NCBI GenBank assembly: GCA_021495925.1
Contig: JAKEKT010000062.1
Location: 62,001 to 126,000, forward strand
DNA: 64,000 nucleotides
Direction of reading: 5' to 3'
Source of the DNA: Diplodia intermedia
Taxonomy: Eukaryota; Ascomycota; Dothideomycetes; Botryosphaeriales; Botryosphaeriaceae
Both the position numbers and the translations under genes were made by a program. Below are positions 58,701-64,000 of the stretch, piece by piece. The notes below the pieces were generated by a model, which was not told the DNA's origin, did no database searches, and saw nothing but the letters and a program-made list of their open reading frames with translations. Every line of letters begins with the position of its first letter. Within the stretch, counting starts at the first letter, position 1.

Positions 58701-59818
58701 TTATATCTTAAGTTTCTTAGACTAGATACGTTTAAACTCTCTTTTCGTAATATCGAATCGTATAATTAAAAATATTTTAAACCTACTTATTTTTAGTACT
58801 TAAGATTCGGTTATCTAGTACTTTTTTAGATCTCTCTTCTTACTAATTACGAGTTCGCGCTTATCTTAATCTATCGGCTACGAGAGTCTAAAGAAATAGA
58901 AGTCTTATATACTTTTATATACTCTCTCTAATTTCTTATTAAGAAAATCTTACTTATAATAAATAGAGAGGGATTTTAAAGCTTCTAACGCTCGTAATTT
59001 TAGTTTTCTTTTCGCGGCTTTAGAATTTTTTAAGTAGAGATAAGATTCTTTTTTCTTCTACGCTACTTAAGATATTTCGCTCGTAGCTAAAAGCTTCTCG
59101 TCTTTAACTATTATTTTCTATAAGACTAATTCGCTTAGCTTTTCGATATTCTACTAATCTTAAGCTAGGCGATATTTCGATTATTATTTCTTATATACGC
59201 TCTAGCCTAGAATTTTCTTAATTATTTTTAGAAACGATTTTATCGCTTACTATATAAAACGTCTTTCGTTTACTTTAATACTCTAGTCTAGAGAATAAGA
59301 AATCGCTAGTTTAAGATTTATAGATAATCTTATTTATTTCTTATTTCTCTTCGTTTCTTAAATCTTCTAGTAGCTTCTTCTCTCGTATCTTACGGCGATA
59401 GTAATTACCGCGAATAAGATATTTCTTACTATAGTTATTATTAACGTCTTTCGGTTTTTTTCGCTTTCGTTTGCGAAATCTCGAAGGCTATAGACTATTC
59501 GTATTACTATCTCTAGAATAGCGGGAGTTAACGGCTCTAGTTTAACTAATTCTATCGCGGGATTAAGAGTTAAAGTTATTAATAAATTTCTTAATCTATT
59601 TATCTTAGCTTTCGAGACCGTTTAAAAAGCTATTAATTACTACGTCTATTCTTTTTATTTAAAACGGCGCGCTTTCTTCTCTTTTTCTACTAGCGCTAGC
59701 TTTTTTTCGAATAGCCGGGCGAATACTACTTATTACTATTTTACTCTCTATTCTCGTTTTCTTAGTACTCGTATCTCGATCTCCGATCTTACGATTCGCG
59801 AATTAGCTAACTAGCTAT
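55767..59818 (-). pseudogene. LTR-A copy 2 gag and protease part
   Basis: Colinear with ~26.68-30.74 kb of copy 1. The protease motif is destroyed (VIVNIDANIIV at ~56.55 kb, catalytic Asp to Asn and Gly to Asp), and a one-base deletion near 59.80 kb shifts the frame relative to copy 1. Confidence 0.75.
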
Positions 59819-60078
59819 AGAGTAGCCGAAGCTTCTATCGTTTAGCCGTTCGTAGCTTCGAATTCTTTAAGTGGCATCTCTTTCGTTAGGCTAATTTACG
59901 TATATAAAAGCGTAGAATTACTATTATTCTTATTTAGAGTGCGAAAGCGTCTATTAAACTTATAGATCTACTAGTAGAACGTGTTTCTAGTATAGTTAAA
60001 GACGATAATAAGTCTAGTAGTAGTAGTTTCTAATAGTCTAGATCTTTTACGTGCTTCTTTTAACTTTTAGCTACTATT

Positions 60079-60282
60079 TAGTAGAAAAAGCTACTATAGA
60101 ACGAATAGATCTCGATCTTAAAGATAGTAATCTAAAAAGTATATATATAATAATCTATCTAGATCGATTCGTAAGAATCGATCTCTTAAGAAGAGATTTA
60201 GTTTTCTCGCTATCTAGACTAGATTTAGTTCTAGTTTAAAATAGAAACTCGATTCGTTCTTATCTCGATTCGTATCGTAACA
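60079..60282 (-). repeat. 5' LTR of LTR-A copy 2 (204 bp)
   Basis: Partner of 32599-32802; ends CGTAACA and is followed by CTTAG. Confidence 0.93.
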
Positions 60283-61710
60283 CTTAGCGTAGTTAAAACG
60301 ATAAAAATAGAACTTAAAGTAGCCGTATTCGATCTTTAGTTAATAGAAGACGAAGGCCGTTTCTCTAACTTTTATAAAAGATTTAAGCCGTCGTCTTATC
60401 TTTAATCTAAAGATACGTTTATAGAGCGAGTTTAACGTTAATTTAAGCTTTATTTTTTACTTCTTATAGGTTCTCTACTTAACTTTACTTTAATAGAAGC
60501 TTAGTAAGATAGAGACTTTACTTAAAAAGTACTTCGTAGCTCTTTTTATAAGTTAATTAGTATACTTATTATTTAGAACGTTCTCGTAGCTAAGATACTA
60601 TTTTAGAGAGATAATATTTTCTCTAGCTCTTAGTATTTTAGCTAATCTAATAGCCTAAATTTATTATACTTACTCAAACGTATTAGCGGGCTTATTTAGT
60701 CTAAGAATCGCGGTTTAATTATTCGCGTATATTCTTATATCTTTAGAGATATACTCGGCTCTAATAATAAGATTTAGAGCTATTACTAGTCTCTCTATCT
60801 TATTATTATATACTAGATTCTTAAAACTAAGATTTTTATAAATCTAGCGCGTCGAATTCTCTTTAGATTAACTAAAATTAAAGACTACTACTTTAACCTC
60901 TATATTTTTACTTATAGATAGAATAAAAACGTTAAAGTAGATAGCTATTTAATTAAAGAGTACTCTCTTAACTTTAAGCGCGTAGATCTTAGTCTACTTC
61001 TCTTTATTTAGAGAGCTAATCGTAGTCGAGTAGAGTAGTTTAAGTAACTATAATAAAAAGTAGAAGAATTTAACTACTTCTAAAGACGCGAATTATATTT
61101 TTAAAAGTAGCTTAATCTTCTCTAACTACGTAAATCTATCTAGAATCTATTAATCTAGATTAATCTTCTCTAGTTTAATTTAAATAGAGTAGAATTCTTT
61201 AAGTAAATTTATTCTAAGAGTATATTTTTATAACCGCTCGTTTAAATAAATATTCGCTAGTAGAATTTTACTCTCTATTTTTAGAGAAATTATAAAGATA
61301 GTCTTAAAAATCTCTAGAATCTTTTATAAAATAAGATTCTAAAGAACTCTAAATTAGCGAATAAATTACTTCTAATTTTTCTAGTAGATTTCGAAGCCGT
61401 AGTCTATAACTATAGTAACGTAAGCTAGATATAGCTAGTAAACCGCGTAGAGAAAAAGCTCTCTCTTAACGTTAGCTAGTCTAGAGAGACGATAGAAGAT
61501 TAAATAAGTCTAGCTAACTCTTTTAAATACGTACGTCTTAAAGATAAACTCGTAATTAAAGTAAATTTCTAGCTATTTAATCTATTCTTTAGATTCTATT
61601 ACGTTTCTCGTAGAAAGCGTAATTAAAATAAAACGAGATTCTAAGTCTTTCTTAAAAGAATAAGTAAAGTAAATAAGCTTCGTCTTTTTTAGATTAAATT
61701 TAATTTAGTT
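60283..61710 (-). mobile_element. Truncated LINE (older copy), 5' part
   Basis: The reverse complement matches the full LINE from ~50.08 to ~51.52 kb (late RT and RNase H). Similarity ends at ~61710, so the copy is 5'-truncated inside the RT, as is common for LINEs. It continues at 31663-32598 on the other side of LTR-A copy 2. No target duplication was found. Confidence 0.8.
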
Positions 61711-62536
61711 TTTAATAAAGAAGATAAAAAAGCTAGTAAAAAAGTCTATTAATAAATAGAATAAGAGTAAATAGAAGCCGTCTATAAAGAAGAAAATAAT
61801 AATATATAAAAGTAGTAGAATAAAGAAGATATAAGAAAATACTTCTTTATACTTTATTATTTATTATACTAAATTAGAATCGATCTCGTTATATTAAAAT
61901 ACTAGATTTTCGTATTAGAAGAACTTTTTATATATTAATAGTAATTACTTATAAAAAAATAAACTCGTCTCTATCGTCTATCTATATATTTAATTAATAC
62001 TATACGTTTTAAACGACTCTTATATTTAAATCTATAAATTTACTATATATTATAATTAATCTATTAAACTAATTAGCGTTTCTTCTTTAATATTATTATT
62101 CTTTAGTATTTAGCCGAGCTTTCTATAATCTTAGAATAAGAATTTTACTATATTATTAGATCGTAATTCTTCTTTTTATAGTAAAGCTATTAAACTAACG
62201 CGTCTATAGTAATAATTTAATATTATATTAGTAGTTTTATCGTAGAAAGAGTATAAACTCTAGAAACGTATACGAGATTTATAGTTTTAAAAATAACTAA
62301 TATAATATATTATTTTTCTTACGAGTAAAACCGTATAAATAGTATTATCTACTAATATTATTATTAGATATAAATATATTTAAGAATTATTAGTATTCTA
62401 GTAATTTAGTTGCTTTAATATAAATTCTTAAACTTTTTTAACCTACTCGGCGACTTAGTTATATACTTATGCTCGGCTTTCTAGCCCGTAAGAAGAGACG
62501 AGTGCTTCGCTATTATAGTTATAGTATTTCTTAAGG
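61711..62536. other. Unidentified RIP-mutated sequence (right part)
   Basis: This is very AT-rich, lacks CA/TG, and has no domain I recognise. Presumably the right part of the sequence also seen at 17514-19248 and 31205-31662. Confidence 0.4.
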
Positions 62537-62580
62537 GAGCGGTGAGGATAACTTGTACTCTGCGGCCTATGGGCGTACGT
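62537..62580 (-). pseudogene. Truncated 5S rRNA fragment (first ~44 nt)
   Basis: The minus strand begins ACGTACGCCCATAGG, then CCGCAGAGTA and CACCGCTC, and aligns base for base with the 5' end of the intact 5S gene at 16207, with 11 differences over 44 positions. The match ends where the RIP block begins. No 3' half was found at the left edge of the block. Confidence 0.65.
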
Positions 62581-63235
62581 GATCAGCGACGCCGCAAATA
62601 CTTTGTGTCATGAAGCAATGTCGTGTTGAAATGGCCGGCTGACTCGGGTGGTTGTGACGAGGGGATTTCCAGTGGGTTCGATACTGGCTGCTATCCATAG
62701 CTCGAGATCGGTCTCGAGCTAGTACCATAGCGCTCCATAGCTGAACTGTCTTGTGGTAGCGCTTGAAACTCAGGGTGTCTCCTTTGAGAGATCATCCGCT
62801 TCACGAGCCGATGGTTGTGTCGCCTACCCCGTGTTCGGAGCCTCCGCACTCGTGAACCCCGGCGCTGTTTTCTTATTCTCTTCCTGTACATATATAAATT
62901 TACAAAATGACTGGTATGTGCTTTGCAAAGAGTTTGAAGGCTCGCCCACATGTTGCAGCCACGGTATTTGAGTCAAGACGTCAAAAGCCACGCAGTATTA
63001 TCAATACCCCAATGTTAAATTTGCTGATGTGTCGAATATGAATGCAGCGTGCATGGCGTGGTGAGATTGATCCTGTGGGGGCTGAAATGTTGGATTACGA
63101 GCCCGAAACTCCGGATCCGACTGGCGCTACTTGAAACAGCCCCCACCAAAGGCTTGCGTTATATATCTCAGCCGTTGTCTCATCTTTTTCAACACTTTGG
63201 CCTCCTCCGAACATCACATCAACAGCAGCGTCAAG
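62581..63235. other. Intergenic region upstream of the HET gene
   Basis: Normal composition returns. Short frames (62691-62951 minus, 62753-62971 plus) have no domain. A TATATATC at ~63158 lies about 75 bp before the HET gene start and may be its TATA element. Confidence 0.5.
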
Positions 63236-64000
63236 ATGGAGTCATCAGGTTGGCAAAATCCGGTGAAGATGAAGGAATCGACGTGGAACGCAGACCTTAT
63301 GAAGGCGTATGGGAATATGGGAGACTTTGAAACTTCCACATTCCAGTTTGCGCGTACAGACGGAGTCACGGCAGATGCGGCCAATATCTACCCGTGCCAT
63401 GTCGACAGATTGTTCCCGCTTCATCACATCTCCGAGTGGGCCAAGAACAAGCGAGGCGAAGATCATCCGCACACATCTGAGGGACCCAGAGGCGCTTACA
63501 GTCCCATTGTCGACCGCTACGAAATTCGAGTTTTGGAGCTCCATCCGGGCCATTTCGATGAAGAGCTCAAAGGCACCCTGCACCACTGCTCGGTTGAGTT
63601 CGAGTTCGATGTCGAGTCTGATAAGAGGCCGTATGACGTACGGTACTTCCGCACAAGACATGCGCTTTCAATCGAGGACTTGACGCAGCCTGTTTGGTAT
63701 ACCGCGCTGAGCTACACCTGGGGGATTCCGAATCCGAGCACCGATAGCTTCATCGAATGCAACGGCTGCAAGCTCAAGATCACACATTCCCTGGACGTAG
63801 CGCTTCGGCATTTCCGCCAAACGGATCACTCGATCAACATGTGGATCGACCAGATCTGTATCGACCAGAGCAACCCGAGGGAGAAGGAGCAGCAGATTCC
63901 CCTCATGTCCAACATCTACCGGCATGCCGTCAATACAGTCGTTTGGCTTGGCGAAGCAAGTGAAGGATCGGACACGGCCTTCGAGCTGCTCAAATTCATC
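63236..64000 (+). CDS. HET-domain (heterokaryon incompatibility) protein, 5' part
   Basis: The frame is open from the ATG at 63236 (MESSGWQNP) to the window end, 255 codons, with no intron needed. After ~155 residues the HET domain begins: WYTALSYTWGIPN, then IECNGCKLKITHSLDVALRH, MWIDQICIDQSN, EKEQQIPLMSNIYRHA and TVVWLGEASEGSD, the classic order. HET proteins trigger cell death on fusion of incompatible strains or act in related recognition. No other Met lies between a stop and the ATG. The gene is complete on the 5' side and continues beyond the window. It may be related to the HET relic at 4543-5803. Confidence 0.92.
   Translation, partial: MESSGWQNPVKMKESTWNADLMKAYGNMGDFETSTFQFARTDGVTADAANIYPCHVDRLFPLHHISEWAKNKRGEDHPHTSEGPRGAYSPIVDRYEIRVLELHPGHFDEELKGTLHHCSVEFEFDVESDKRPYDVRYFRTRHALSIEDLTQPVWYTALSYTWGIPNPSTDSFIECNGCKLKITHSLDVALRHFRQTDHSINMWIDQICIDQSNPREKEQQIPLMSNIYRHAVNTVVWLGEASEGSDTAFELLKFI

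Larger units (their letters stand above)
32599..60282 (-). mobile_element. LTR-A copy 2, split by three younger insertions
   Basis: It has the same 204-bp LTRs and internal sequence as copy 1, in the same orientation. After removing the LTR-B element, the LINE, the solo LTR and one copy of each target duplication, ~11,945 bp remain, matching the 11,946 bp of copy 1. It is mutated much more heavily than copy 1: CC as well as CA are largely gone, while CG persists. Confidence 0.92.
17514..62536. other. 45-kb nested, RIP-mutated transposon block
   Basis: Base composition changes sharply near 17.5 kb and back near 62.53 kb. Inside, CA and TG dinucleotides are strongly depleted and TA is enriched, and almost every reading frame is broken by TAA/TAG where Gln or Trp codons are expected. 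This is the signature of repeat-induced point mutation. The block contains two LTR-A elements, one LTR-B element, a solo LTR-B, one full-length and one truncated LINE, and ~3 kb of unassigned sequence. No functional gene is expected. Confidence 0.93.

Noticed and set aside
17514..62536. CRISPR arrays or prokaryotic-type islands
   Set aside because: No regularly spaced repeats; spliced eukaryotic genes, RIP and fungal retroelements exclude a prokaryotic reading.

Overview
The window looks like a chromosome of a filamentous ascomycete (Pezizomycotina, perhaps a Dothideomycete). The evidence is short introns of 46-76 nt with CTAAC-type branch sites, a dispersed single 5S rRNA gene, HET-domain genes, an N-terminal domain of fungal NLR-like proteins, and a large transposon block carrying the CA/TG-to-TA signature of repeat-induced point mutation (RIP). 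The genus cannot be named from the sequence alone.

Left gene region (1-17.5 kb): a small secreted protein (119-843, minus), a secreted-type aldo-keto reductase (2437-3494, minus), a decayed C-terminal half of a HET protein (4543-5803) next to two copies of a ~92-bp foldback repeat, a fungal AAA ATPase with seven exons (7977-10596), relics of a Zn-cluster transcription factor and of a PDR-type ABC transporter (11.3-11.7 kb), a five-exon NLR-like protein with ankyrin repeats (12579-15705), a full 5S rRNA gene (16089-16207, minus) and the stump of a membrane protein cut by the transposon block (17026-17513).

Transposon block (about 17.5-62.5 kb): nothing here is an intact gene, but the architecture can be read. 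Family LTR-A is an 11.9-kb Ty3/gypsy element on the minus strand with 204-bp LTRs. Copy 1 is 19254-31199 (target duplication ATCTA). Copy 2 is 32599-60282 (target duplication CTTAG) and is split by three later insertions: an 8.4-kb chromovirus LTR-B (33914-42335, plus, 778-bp LTRs), a 6.5-kb Tad1-like LINE (45931-52431, plus, 13-bp target duplication) and a solo LTR-B (54969-55761, minus). Copy 2 itself landed inside an older 5'-truncated LINE whose halves are 31663-32598 and 60283-61710. The remaining ~3 kb (17514-19248, 31205-31662, 61711-62536) is unidentified RIP-mutated sequence.

The most interesting content is accessory coding capacity in both LTR families. LTR-A has a ~970-codon second gene after pol, in sense orientation, with a BRCT-like domain. 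LTR-B has an antisense, apparently spliced ~201-codon coiled-coil gene between pol and the 3' LTR. Both frames are readable despite RIP. Whether they are already described cannot be judged here.

Right gene region (62.5-64 kb): a truncated 5S rRNA fragment sits at the block edge, followed by the start of a HET-domain gene (63236 onward) that runs off the window.
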